Shown here in pieces: positions 40,690 through 49,089 of a DNA stretch of 64,000 bases (positions are counted from its first letter, which is position 1; each line of letters starts with the position of its first letter). This DNA comes from Pseudomonas sp. TH43 (GTDB lineage: Bacteria; Pseudomonadota; Gammaproteobacteria; Pseudomonadales; Pseudomonadaceae), in the NCBI RefSeq assembly GCF_016650635.1, contig NZ_JAEKFI010000004.1, forward strand, positions 682,001 to 746,000. Reading direction: 5' to 3'. The notes under the pieces were generated by a model. It saw nothing but the letters and a program-made list of their open reading frames with translations, ran no database searches and was not told the origin of the DNA. The translations under genes and the position numbers were made by a program.

Positions 40690-41661
40690 TCAGCCTGCTA
40701 CTACTCCGGCAAACCCCGCGCGAATCTTCTCTTCCGGCAAATCATCGGCAATAAACACGATCACGCTTTCCCGTGTTTCACCCTCGGCCCATTCGGTGTC
40801 CCAGTCGAAACCATAGAGTTTCAGCACGCCCTGAAACACCAACCGCCGATCTTCGCCGTCAATGTTCAGCACGCCCTTGTAACGCAGCAATTGTTTGCCG
40901 TGCTCCTCCAGCAGTTCATTCATGAATTCGCTGAGCTGATCGATATCCAGCGGCTGGTCGGTGCGTAAGACCAGACTGGAGATGCGATCAATCGACGGCG
41001 CCTTGCTCAACGGACGCAGGCTCAAGCCGCCGCCAAGGTCGGCATTCAGGTTGAAGCCGCGCACATCCAGCAGTTCAGCCAGATCGATGCTGCCGTGCTC
41101 GACTATGCGGATCGGCGCGCGACGGTTGATCCGCGTCAGGCGCTCACTCAGCGCAGTGAAAGCCGCTTCATCGACCAGATCGGTCTTGCTCACCAATAAC
41201 CGGTCGGCAAACCCGATCTGCGCCTGAGCGATGGTCTGGGTCAGATGGACATCGGCGTGAGCGGCATCGACCAAGGTGATGATGCCGTCGAGCAGATAAC
41301 GCTCACGCAGTTCTTCATCAATGAAAAAGGTCTGCGCCACGGGCGCCGGATCGGCCAGACCGGTGCACTCGATCACCAGACGATCGAAGGCGATTTCGCC
41401 ACTGTCCAGGCGCTCGAGCAGCAAGTACAGGGCTTTGGTCAGATCCGTGTGGATGGTGCAGCAGACGCAGCCGTTGGCCAGGGTCATGACTTGCACCGGT
41501 TCGTCACCGAGCAACTGAGTGTCGATGCCGGCGTCACTGAATTCGTTTTCGATCACGGCGATTTTCAGGCCGTGCTCGGCTTTCAAGATATGGCGCAGCA
41601 AGGTGGTCTTGCCGGCGCCGAGGAAACCGCTGAGTACCGTGACCGGGATTGGAGAAGTCAA
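40690..41661 (-). CDS. CobW/YjiA-type metal-linked GTPase
   Basis: A 323-residue G3E GTPase of the COG0523/CobW family (YjiA-like). It has Walker A VLSGFLGAGKTTLL near residue 8, the metal-binding ANGCVCCTIHTDL (CxCC motif), Walker B RLVIECTGLADPAPV and SKTDLV. The C-terminal CobW_C domain is present (NIDGEDRRLVFQGVLKLYGFDWD). These proteins act as metal chaperones, often for zinc. Start: a TTG at 41661 with the strong ribosome-binding site AAGGGGG five bases upstream, rather than the GTG at 41694 with none. It follows the YbdD-like gene and cstA (PA4604-PA4606 order). Confidence 0.88.
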   Translation of the reverse strand: MTSPIPVTVLSGFLGAGKTTLLRHILKAEHGLKIAVIENEFSDAGIDTQLLGDEPVQVMTLANGCVCCTIHTDLTKALYLLLERLDSGEIAFDRLVIECTGLADPAPVAQTFFIDEELRERYLLDGIITLVDAAHADVHLTQTIAQAQIGFADRLLVSKTDLVDEAAFTALSERLTRINRRAPIRIVEHGSIDLAELLDVRGFNLNADLGGGLSLRPLSKAPSIDRISSLVLRTDQPLDIDQLSEFMNELLEEHGKQLLRYKGVLNIDGEDRRLVFQGVLKLYGFDWDTEWAEGETRESVIVFIADDLPEEKIRAGFAGVVAG

Positions 41662-41702
41662 ATCGACCCCCTTCACAAAAGGAATGAACAACACAAAAAC
41701 AA

Positions 41703-41795
41703 CTGTGGGAGCGAGCCTGCTCGCGAAAGCGGTGTGTCAGTCACCCATGCATCAACTGACACTCCGTATTCGCGAGCAGGCTCGCTCCCACAGGG
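41703..41795. repeat. REP doublet, GTGGGAGCGAGCCTGCTCGCGA family
   Basis: Arms CTGTGGGAGCGAGCCTGCTC and GAGCAGGCTCGCTCCCACAG around a spacer with a TCAGTCA / TGACA dyad, between the GTPase gene and the YbdD-like gene. Confidence 0.95.
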
Positions 41796-41821
41796 GACAA
41801 CTCAGGCCTCAGGCTGTCAGC

Positions 41822-42019
41822 TCAACAGCACTTCGGCCCACCCTTGCCACCGTAACGGGCTTCCTGACGTTCGCGAAAGAACATCTCGTAGCTCATCATC
41901 GGTTTGTCCGGGTGTTTGGTTTGCATATGCTCGACGTAGGTGTCGTAGTCGGGCATGCCGACCATCAGGCGCGCAGCCTGACCGAGGTATTTACCGAGGC
42001 GACTCAGGTCATTGAACAT
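41822..42019 (-). CDS. ybdD: YbdD/YjiX family small protein
   Basis: A 65-residue protein of the YbdD/YjiX (DUF466) family: [58 protein letters not shown], ending in two cysteines (PKCC). It is always found next to CstA-type transporters, and here it lies 15 bases downstream of cstA. The ribosome-binding site and gap fit translational coupling. Its contribution to peptide/pyruvate transport is unproven. Confidence 0.93.
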   Translation of the reverse strand: MFNDLSRLGKYLGQAARLMVGMPDYDTYVEHMQTKHPDKPMMSYEMFFRERQEARYGGKGGPKCC

Positions 42020-42034
42020 GGTGCAATCCTCTGG

Positions 42035-44101
42035 TTACGCGTCCGGCAGAGCCTGGAATGGGGATTCTTTATCCGTACGCTCTTTTTTGCCCCAGGCGGC
42101 GATGCCGACTTTGAGCGCATAGAACAGGATACTGAAGACCACGAACAGGAACAGCGCGGTGAGCGTTGCGTTGGTGTAGGCGTTGAAGATCACGTGCTGC
42201 ATCTGATCGATGCTCTTGGCCGGGGCGAGGATCTGACCGTTGGCCAGTGCGTCGCTGTACTTCTTGGCCAGCGACAGGAAGCCGATCGCCGGGTTGGCGT
42301 CGAACAGCTTGATGAAGCCTGCAGTGGTGGTGCAAATCAGCAGCCAGGTAGCCGGCAGCAGGGTGACCCAGATGTAGCGTTGACGCTTCATTTTGATCAG
42401 AACCACGGTGCCGAGCATCAGCGCGATACCGGCCAGCATCTGGTTGGAGATACCGAACAGTGGCCACAGGGTGTTGATACCGCCCAGTGGATCGATCACG
42501 CCCTGATACAGCAACCAGCCCCACATCGCCACACAACCGGCGGTGGCGATCAGGTTGGCGGTCCACGACTCGGTACGCTTGAGCGCCGGCACGAAGGAGC
42601 CGAGCAGATCCTGCAGCATGAACCGCCCGGCACGGGTACCGGCGTCCACTGCGGTGAGGATGAACAGCGCTTCGAACAGGATCGCGAAGTGGTACCAGAA
42701 CGCCATGGTGTTTTCACCCGGCAGGACACTGTGCAGGATCTGCGCAATACCGACCGCCAGGGTCGGCGCACCACCGGCACGGGCCAGGATGGTGGTTTCA
42801 CCGATGTCATGGGCCACCGCTTGCAGCGCTTCCGGCGTGATCGCGAAGCCCCAGCTGGAGACCACTTGCGCAACCGAAGCGACATCACTGCCGACTACGG
42901 CAGCCGGGCTGTTCATGGCGAAGTACACGCCAGGCTCGATCACCGAGGCGGCAACCATCGCCATGATCGCGACAAACGATTCCATCAGCATGCCGCCGTA
43001 ACCGATGTAACGGGCGTTGGTTTCGTTATCCAGCAGCTTCGGCGTGGTGCCCGAAGAAATCAGCGCATGGAAACCGGAGACCGCACCGCAAGCAATGGTG
43101 ATAAACAGGAACGGGAACAGGCCGCCTTTCCAGACCGGGCCAGTACCGTCGACGAACTGGGTCAGCGCCGGCATTTTCAGCTCGGGCATGGTCACCAGAA
43201 TGCCGATCGCCAGCGCGATGATGGTGCCGATCTTGAGGAACGTCGACAGGTAGTCACGTGGCGCCAGAATCAGCCAGACCGGCAACGAGGCCGCGACGAA
43301 ACCGTATCCGATCAGCATCCAGGTAATCTGCACACCCGTGAAGGTGAACGCCTTGGCCCACACCGGATCAGCGGCAATCTGCCCACCGAGCCAGATCGAA
43401 CCGAGCAGCAGCAACACGCCGACCACGGAGATTTCACCGATGCGGCCCGGACGGATGTAGCGCATGTAGATGCCCATGAACATCGCGATCGGGATGGTCG
43501 CCATCACGGTGAAGATGCCCCACGGGCTCTCCGCCAGTGCCTTGACCACGATCAGCGCCAGCACCGCGAGGATGATGATCATGATCAGGAAGCAGCCGAA
43601 CAGTGCGATGGTGCCCGGAATGCGGCCCATTTCTTCACGCACCATGTCGCCCAGGGAGCGGCCGTTGCGACGGGTCGACATGAACAGAACCATGAAGTCC
43701 TGCACCGCGCCCGCCAGCACCACACCGGCAATCAGCCACAGCGTGCCGGGCAAATAGCCCATCTGCGCCGCCAGCACCGGGCCGACCAGAGGGCCTGCGC
43801 CAGCAATCGCTGCGAAGTGATGACCGAAAAGAATGTGTTTGTTGGTCGGAACATAGTCCAGACCGTCGTTGTTGAGTACGGCGGGGGTGGCCCGACGCGG
43901 ATCGAGTTGCATCACATTGTTGGCGATGAACAGGCTGTAGTAACGGTACGCAACCAGATAAATGGCCACGGCAGCGACCACAATCCACAAGGCGTTGATC
44001 GCCTCGCCGCGGCGCAATGCCACTACGCCAAGGGCGCACGCTCCTACGATTGCCAGCACTAGCCAGGGTAAGTGGCGTAGCAGGCTATTATTATTTTTCA
44101 T
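42035..44101 (-). CDS. cstA: Carbon starvation protein CstA (peptide/pyruvate transporter)
   Basis: A 688-residue integral inner-membrane transporter of the CstA family (E. coli CstA and BtsT are reported as peptide/pyruvate carriers). It has the characteristic DGLDYVPTNKHILFGHHFAAIAGAGPLVGPVLAAQMGYLPGTLWLIAGVV (residues of about 75-125) and FHALISSGTTPKLLDNETNARYIGYGGML. The first methionine likely to be used is 44101 (MKNNNSLLRHLPWLVLAI); the frame stays open to 44272 but lacks membrane-like sequence there. It begins the cstA-ybdD-cobW leftward cluster and diverges from the PilZ gene. Confidence 0.96.
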   Translation of the reverse strand: MKNNNSLLRHLPWLVLAIVGACALGVVALRRGEAINALWIVVAAVAIYLVAYRYYSLFIANNVMQLDPRRATPAVLNNDGLDYVPTNKHILFGHHFAAIAGAGPLVGPVLAAQMGYLPGTLWLIAGVVLAGAVQDFMVLFMSTRRNGRSLGDMVREEMGRIPGTIALFGCFLIMIIILAVLALIVVKALAESPWGIFTVMATIPIAMFMGIYMRYIRPGRIGEISVVGVLLLLGSIWLGGQIAADPVWAKAFTFTGVQITWMLIGYGFVAASLPVWLILAPRDYLSTFLKIGTIIALAIGILVTMPELKMPALTQFVDGTGPVWKGGLFPFLFITIACGAVSGFHALISSGTTPKLLDNETNARYIGYGGMLMESFVAIMAMVAASVIEPGVYFAMNSPAAVVGSDVASVAQVVSSWGFAITPEALQAVAHDIGETTILARAGGAPTLAVGIAQILHSVLPGENTMAFWYHFAILFEALFILTAVDAGTRAGRFMLQDLLGSFVPALKRTESWTANLIATAGCVAMWGWLLYQGVIDPLGGINTLWPLFGISNQMLAGIALMLGTVVLIKMKRQRYIWVTLLPATWLLICTTTAGFIKLFDANPAIGFLSLAKKYSDALANGQILAPAKSIDQMQHVIFNAYTNATLTALFLFVVFSILFYALKVGIAAWGKKERTDKESPFQALPDA

Positions 44102-44260
44102 TTTATTATTCCAGCCAGGGTGGACAAGAAAGACAGCCACCCCGAGTTTAGCGCTACTGGCGCCAAAGACCATACCCCGACGTTGGTCTAGACGCTTGTC
44201 TGCACTGGCACGGTTGAAGAATGCGGGTCTATAGTCAGCGAACATCCGGAGGATTGCGCC

Positions 44261-44629
44261 ATGAGCGAGCACCCTGCCAATCGTCGCCGCTTCAAACGAA
44301 TTGCGTTCGATGCCAGAACCGAATTACGCCAAGGTGAATATATCTGGCCGGTAAAGCTGATCGACCTGTCACTCAAAGGCCTGCTGATCGAGCGGCCAGA
44401 GCCTTGGCTGGGGGATGCCGAGAAGGATTTCTTCGTCGACATTCATCTGAGCGATGAGATTGATATCGAGATGGACGTGCAGTTGGCGCACGAAGAGAAC
44501 GGCCAGTTGGGGTTTGTTTGCCGGCATATCAGTCTGGAGTCGATCCAGCGGTTGCGGCGCTTGATCGAGCTGAACCTGGCCGATCCGCAGGAGCTGGAGC
44601 GCGAGTTGGGTGCGTTGATCGAGATCTAG
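44261..44629 (+). CDS. mapZ: PilZ domain c-di-GMP receptor, MapZ-like
   Basis: A 122-residue single-domain PilZ protein. It contains the two c-di-GMP-binding motifs: RxxxR in NRRRFKRIAF (residues 8-13) and DxSxxG in IDLSLKGLLIE. The location between cstA and radA matches PA4608 (MapZ), which on binding c-di-GMP interacts with CheR1 and changes flagellar motor switching in P. aeruginosa. The CheR partner is not in this window. Start ATG 44261 has CGGAGGATTG upstream. It would connect to the MorA-like enzyme 10 kb away. Confidence 0.93.
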   Translation: MSEHPANRRRFKRIAFDARTELRQGEYIWPVKLIDLSLKGLLIERPEPWLGDAEKDFFVDIHLSDEIDIEMDVQLAHEENGQLGFVCRHISLESIQRLRRLIELNLADPQELERELGALIEI

Positions 44630-44657
44630 AATTTCCGACAAATTAATGTGCAAACGA

Positions 44658-44757
44658 ACCCTGTGGCGAGGGGATTTATCCCCGTTGGGCTGCGCAGCGG
44701 CCCCGCTTTTTTAGGGCCGCTGCGCGCCCAACGGGGATAAATCCCCTCGCCACAAAA
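44658..44757. repeat. Inverted repeat doublet, GGGGATTTATCCCCG family
   Basis: Arms GTGGCGAGGGGATTTATCCC and GGGATAAATCCCCTCGCCAC with a GCAGCGGCC / GGCCGCTGC inner dyad, between converging mapZ and radA. Same family as 704-836 and 23819-23950. Confidence 0.95.
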
Positions 44758-44782
44758 GCTCACTACAACTGGGCTTTAGTGG

Positions 44783-46150
44783 TTATTCGAAGAGAGCGTC
44801 GAGGGCCTGTTCGAGGCGGGTGACGGCGATGATCTGCAAGCCTGGAGGGGATTCCTTTGGCGCATTGCCTTTGGGTACGATCGCGCGTTTGAAGCCATGC
44901 TTGGCGGCTTCCTTCAGGCGCTCCTGACCGCTTGGCACGGGGCGAACTTCTCCAGACAAACCCACCTCGCCAAACACCAGCAGGTCGTGCGGCAATGGCC
45001 GATTGCGCAAGCTCGACATGACGGCGGCCATCAGCGCCAGGTCAGAGGCCGTCTCCAGCACCTTCACCCCACCGACGACGTTGAGAAACACGTCCTGATC
45101 GTGAGTCGGAATGCCGCCATGGCGATGCAAAACCGCGAGCAGCATTGCCAGGCGATTCTGATCCAGACCCAACGTCACCCGGCGCGGGTTGGCCAAGTGG
45201 CTGTCATCGACCAGCGCCTGCACTTCCACCAGCATCGGCCGGGTGCCTTCCCACGTTGCCATCACCACACTGCCCGGGACTTCTTCCTGGGCACGGGTGA
45301 GAAAAATCGCCGAAGGATTGGATACTTCTTTCAAACCCTTGTCGGTCATGCCGAACACGCCCAACTCGTTGACCGCGCCGAAACGGTTTTTCACCGCGCG
45401 CAGTAGACGCAAGCGACCGTCAGACTCGCCTTCGAAATACAGCACGGTGTCGACCATGTGCTCCAGCACGCGAGGACCGGCCAGCGCGCCTTCCTTGGTT
45501 ACGTGACCGACGAGGAAAATCGCCGTGCCGCTCTGCTTGGCGTAACGCACCAACAGCGCCGCACTTTCACGCACCTGAGATACGCCACCGGGCGCCGACT
45601 GCAGTTGTTCGGTGAAGATGGTCTGGATCGAGTCGATCACCATCACCTTGGGCTTTTCCTGCCGGGCAGTGGCAATGATGGTTTCGATGCAGGTTTCGGT
45701 CATCACCCGCAGTTGATCCTGCGGCAAGCCGAGACGGCGCGCGCGCATGGCCACTTGTTGCTGGGATTCTTCGCCAGTGACGTACAGCGCCGGCATGCTT
45801 TTGGCGAGGTTGCACAGGGTCTGCAACAGGATCGTCGATTTACCGATACCCGGATCACCGCCGATCAACACTACCGAACCATCGACCAGACCGCCCCCGA
45901 GCACGCGATCCAGTTCACCGGAAGCCGTGGAGAACCGTGGAATCTCCTCGATGCTGACTTCGGCCAGCGTCTTGATCTGCGCCTGTTGCCCGGCCCAACC
46001 GGTGCGACCGGTCGGCGCCGTGGCACCGCCGCTTTCGATCATGGTTTCGGTCAGGGTGTTCCAGGCACCGCATTCACCGCACTGGCCCGCCCACTTGGGA
46101 AAGGTTGCGCCGCACTCGGTGCAGCCGTACATGCGCTTGGCCTTGGCCAT
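44783..46150 (-). CDS. radA: DNA repair protein RadA
   Basis: RecA-like ATPase aiding recombinational repair and branch migration. The 455 residues contain the N-terminal zinc finger CTECGATFPKWAGQCGEC, Walker A GGDPGIGKST (near residue 97), the RadA signature KNRFGAVNELGVF and a C-terminal Lon-like domain (MSSLRNRPLPHDLLVFGEVGLSGEVRPVPSGQERLKEAAKHGFKRAIVP). The start MAKAKRMYGCTECG is the family one; five upstream codons rejected. Next to ankB, which it follows. Confidence 0.97.
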   Translation of the reverse strand: MAKAKRMYGCTECGATFPKWAGQCGECGAWNTLTETMIESGGATAPTGRTGWAGQQAQIKTLAEVSIEEIPRFSTASGELDRVLGGGLVDGSVVLIGGDPGIGKSTILLQTLCNLAKSMPALYVTGEESQQQVAMRARRLGLPQDQLRVMTETCIETIIATARQEKPKVMVIDSIQTIFTEQLQSAPGGVSQVRESAALLVRYAKQSGTAIFLVGHVTKEGALAGPRVLEHMVDTVLYFEGESDGRLRLLRAVKNRFGAVNELGVFGMTDKGLKEVSNPSAIFLTRAQEEVPGSVVMATWEGTRPMLVEVQALVDDSHLANPRRVTLGLDQNRLAMLLAVLHRHGGIPTHDQDVFLNVVGGVKVLETASDLALMAAVMSSLRNRPLPHDLLVFGEVGLSGEVRPVPSGQERLKEAAKHGFKRAIVPKGNAPKESPPGLQIIAVTRLEQALDALFE

Positions 46151-46195
46151 CAGAACCCCCGACAAAAACCGCGATGATAACGCACGCGTCGCCGA

Positions 46196-46744
46196 TCAGC
46201 GCGGCGCTGCCGTACGGATTTCCCCGCTGGCCAGACGCGCGGCGCTATTGCCCAGCGGATCTTCGGCATTCAGGTCGGCGCCCTTGGCTTTCAGAGCATC
46301 GAGTAATTCCAGGCGTTTGAACAACCCGGCGTACATCGCCGCCGTCTGCCCGGCACCGTTACGCTGGTCGGCGCTGCACTCGGTGGCCATCAGCCGCCGG
46401 GCAATCTGCAACTCGCCTTTGAATATCGCGCCCATCAGCGCCGTGTTGCCGCGTTGATCCTGGGCACAGGCATCGGCCCCGGCAGCGAGCAAGCGCTCCA
46501 CGGCCGGCGCCTGACCGTGATAGGTCGCGAGGATCAGCGCGGTGTAACCCTTGGCGTCGCGAGTGTCGAGGGAGTAACCGGACTCGATGAAGGTATCGAG
46601 CATCGGTACGTCCCCGCGCCGTGCCGCATCGAAATAGTAGTCCTGCAGTTGTGCCTTGATCGCGGCAGGATCCTGCTGCTCAAGTGGTGCGGCGAAGGCA
46701 CCGAGCGACACCAGACCGAGCAATAAATAAAGATAAACACGCAT
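46196..46744 (-). CDS. ankB: Periplasmic ankyrin-repeat protein AnkB
   Basis: A 182-residue exported protein: signal peptide MRVYLYLLLGLVSLGAFA before APLEQQDPAAI. Then four to five ankyrin-type repeats (e.g. RRGDVPMLDTFIESGYSLDTRDAKGYTALILATYHGQAPAVERLLAAGADACAQDQRGNTALMGAI). Located directly downstream of katB like P. aeruginosa ankB, which was reported to be needed for full KatB activity in the periplasm. A G+C-rich palindrome (46767-46787) lies between katB and ankB. Start ATG 46744. Confidence 0.93.
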   Translation of the reverse strand: MRVYLYLLLGLVSLGAFAAPLEQQDPAAIKAQLQDYYFDAARRGDVPMLDTFIESGYSLDTRDAKGYTALILATYHGQAPAVERLLAAGADACAQDQRGNTALMGAIFKGELQIARRLMATECSADQRNGAGQTAAMYAGLFKRLELLDALKAKGADLNAEDPLGNSAARLASGEIRTAAPR

Positions 46745-46766
46745 GGGCTGTCTCCTCTCGCAGAAA

Positions 46767-46787
46767 CGGGGCCTGAGTCAGGCCCCG
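46767..46787. repeat. 21-base palindrome between katB and ankB
   Basis: CGGGGCCTGA-G-TCAGGCCCCG is a perfect 10-base dyad around one base. It lies 18 bases before the katB stop-proximal end on the minus strand; without a T-run it may stabilise upstream katB mRNA or attenuate ankB. Confidence 0.6.
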
Positions 46788-46804
46788 CCAATCCAACATC
46801 GATA

Positions 46805-48346
46805 TCAGTCGACCAGTTTCGCCGCCAACGCCTTGACCCGGCTCAGGTCACCCTTGGCCACGTCAGTCACGCCAGCGCCGTATTCCGGATCGGCCTTATA
46901 AAGGAAAGACAGGATGATGTGTTTGCTCTCGTCATCGGTGGTTGCCAGCGAGCCGCCGAAGTTTTCGATCAGATCGCGACGCTCTGTCTTGCTGAACGAG
47001 CGATACAGATCACCGGCCTGCTTGAAGTTCTGCTCCCGAGTGATTTTCGCCTGCTGAGTATTGCCAGACAGCGCAGCCTGGCTGTAACGCGCACTTTGCG
47101 TTTCTTCACGCGGTTGCAGTCGGCTCGGCTGATAGTTCACCCCGGAGTTGCTCGCACCGAAGTTCATCGCGCCGTCCTGATTACCATTGTTCACCGCGAC
47201 CTTCGGCGCGTTGATCGGCAATTGCAGGGCGTTGGCACCGAGGCGATACATCTGCGTGTCCGCGTAGGAGAACACTCGACCTTGCAGTAAACGGTCTTCC
47301 GACGGCTCGATACCAGGCACGACATTGGCCGGCGCCATGGCCACTTGTTCGGTCTCCTGGAACACATTGGCCGGGTTGCGATTGAGGACCATTTGTCCAA
47401 CTTTTCGCTCCGGCACACCTGGCCAGATCTTGGTTGCGTCTAATGGATCGAAATCAAACCTGGACAAATCTTGTGGATTCAGCACTTGAATGTACAAGTC
47501 CCATTTCGGGAAATTGCCCTTATTTATATTCGCCACCAAATCTTTGGTCATGTGACTGTAATCTTGACCCTGAACTTTATTGACCTCTTCAGGCGTCAGG
47601 TTTTTTATCCCTTGCAGACTCTTCCAGTGGAACTTTACGTAGTGCACCTCACCTTTGCTGTTCACCAACTTGTAAGCATGTACGCCATTACCATCCATTT
47701 CACGATAACTGGCCGGCGTTCCCGAGTTTGAATATAACTCGGTCAGTGTCCGAGTGGCCTCGGGGACATGCGAGAAGAAGTCGAAGCGGCGCGAATCATC
47801 ATCGAGATTAGTTCGCGGATCGGGTTTGAAGGCGTGGACCATGTCCGGAAACTTGATCGCATCGCGAATAAAGAATGTCGGAAAGTTATTGCCGACCAGG
47901 TCCCAGTTACCGTCAGCGGTATAGAACTTGGTGGCAAAACCGCGCGGGTCACGCAGGGTTTCCGGGGAGTGATTGCCGTGCACCACCGCCGAGAAACGCA
48001 CGAACACCGGCGTGGTCTGGCCGCTGGCAAAAACCTTGGCCTTGCTCAGGTCGCTGAGGTCGTTGGTCACCGTAAACGTACCGTGGGCCCCGGTGCCGCG
48101 CGCATGCACCACGCGCTCGGGAATGCGCTCACGGTCGAAGCGTTGCAGTTTCTGGATCAACTGCACGTCCTGCAACAACACCGGGCCGTTGGCACCGGCA
48201 GTCTGCGAATTCTGGTTATCACCCACCGCGGCGCCGTTGTCCCGGGTCAGGGGCGCTGCATGCACGGAGAAGGTCAGCAGGCTGGCGGTGAGTACACCGA
48301 GGGTACGGCGATGGGGAAAAGCCCCCAGTCCAAGAGTGGAATTCAT
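46805..48346 (-). CDS. katB: Periplasmic-type catalase KatB
   Basis: Monofunctional haem catalase, 513 residues with a signal peptide (FPHRRTLGVLTASLLTFSVHA before APLTRDNG), so exported. Motifs: catalytic His in RIPERVVHARGTGAHGTFTVTND, FVRFSAVVHGNHSPETLRDPRGFATKFYT, and the haem-tyrosine RVFSYADTQMYRLGAN. Length equals P. aeruginosa KatB (513). The start is ATG 48346; the open frame of 16 more codons was rejected. In P. aeruginosa OxyR induces katB; I could not convincingly identify an OxyR site here. It is the first gene of katB-ankB. Confidence 0.96.
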   Translation of the reverse strand: MNSTLGLGAFPHRRTLGVLTASLLTFSVHAAPLTRDNGAAVGDNQNSQTAGANGPVLLQDVQLIQKLQRFDRERIPERVVHARGTGAHGTFTVTNDLSDLSKAKVFASGQTTPVFVRFSAVVHGNHSPETLRDPRGFATKFYTADGNWDLVGNNFPTFFIRDAIKFPDMVHAFKPDPRTNLDDDSRRFDFFSHVPEATRTLTELYSNSGTPASYREMDGNGVHAYKLVNSKGEVHYVKFHWKSLQGIKNLTPEEVNKVQGQDYSHMTKDLVANINKGNFPKWDLYIQVLNPQDLSRFDFDPLDATKIWPGVPERKVGQMVLNRNPANVFQETEQVAMAPANVVPGIEPSEDRLLQGRVFSYADTQMYRLGANALQLPINAPKVAVNNGNQDGAMNFGASNSGVNYQPSRLQPREETQSARYSQAALSGNTQQAKITREQNFKQAGDLYRSFSKTERRDLIENFGGSLATTDDESKHIILSFLYKADPEYGAGVTDVAKGDLSRVKALAAKLVD

Positions 48347-48631
48347 ATCAGGATCCTCTGTTTTTTTTGGGCGCATCCAGGTGCGCCAACCCAAGGCTAG
48401 AGGCCTGCGTCGCCGAACATAAATAGAAAGATCGTAACTCGACGATTGAAAAAATTAGCTTCCAGATCAGCTGGTTACGGCGTATTTCGCGCGCGTTTAG
48501 TGGCACTTTGCAAACTAATCGTCGATTCATGTGTCGATAAAAACGGGCATTGTAAGAACGTGTTTCGCGCAGGACGCGTTTTGCTGATTTACACTGCGTA
48601 CACCAACCTCATCTGTAACAAGGAATAACCT

Positions 48632-49048
48632 ATGGGCGTGCTAAGTGAGTTCAAGGCCTTCGCGGTCAAAGGCAATGTGGTCGACATGGCCGTCGGTATC
48701 ATCATCGGTGCCGCCTTCGGCAAGATTGTTTCGTCGTTTGTCGGCGACGTGATCATGCCGCCGATCGGCCTGCTGATCGGTGGGGTGGACTTCAGTGATC
48801 TGGCGGTAACCCTCAAGGCAGCGCAAGGGACTACGCCTGCAGTCGTAATGGCTTACGGCAAATTCATCCAGACCATTCTCGACTTCATCATCGTCGCGTT
48901 CGCAATCTTCATGGGCGTCAAAGCCATCAACCGCCTGAAGCGAGAAGAAGCCGTGGCCCCTACGCTGCCGCCGGTTCCGACCAAAGAAGAAGAGTTGCTG
49001 GGTGAAATCCGCGACCTGCTCAAAGCACAGAACAACCGGCCGCAATAA
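48632..49048 (+). CDS. mscL: Large-conductance mechanosensitive channel MscL
   Basis: A 138-residue homopentameric channel opened by membrane tension. TM1 is [35 protein letters not shown] (residues 13-47) with the gate region, TM2 is near residues 78-99 ([23 protein letters not shown]) and the cytoplasmic bundle is [18 protein letters not shown]. Start ATG 48632 ([15 protein letters not shown]) with AAGGAAT upstream. A standalone gene, converging with fpr at a bidirectional terminator. Confidence 0.98.
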   Translation: MGVLSEFKAFAVKGNVVDMAVGIIIGAAFGKIVSSFVGDVIMPPIGLLIGGVDFSDLAVTLKAAQGTTPAVVMAYGKFIQTILDFIIVAFAIFMGVKAINRLKREEAVAPTLPPVPTKEEELLGEIRDLLKAQNNRPQ

Positions 49049-49063
49049 ACCGGCAGGATTGAA

Positions 49064-49089
49064 AACGGCGCCTTCAAGGCGCCGTTTGT
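49064..49089. terminator. Bidirectional terminator between mscL and fpr
   Basis: Stem AACGGCGCC / GGCGCCGTT with TTCAA loop, T-rich on the plus side (TTTGTTT) and A-rich on the other, between the mscL and fpr stops. Confidence 0.85.

Noticed and set aside
41519-44062. 847-residue frame antisense to cstA
   Set aside because: Low-complexity, polar sequence rich in H, D, Q and R opposite a membrane protein; a shadow of cstA.
48347-48631. OxyR site upstream of katB
   Set aside because: Some ATAG-like pieces are present (near 48423), but they do not match the full four-part OxyR spacing.
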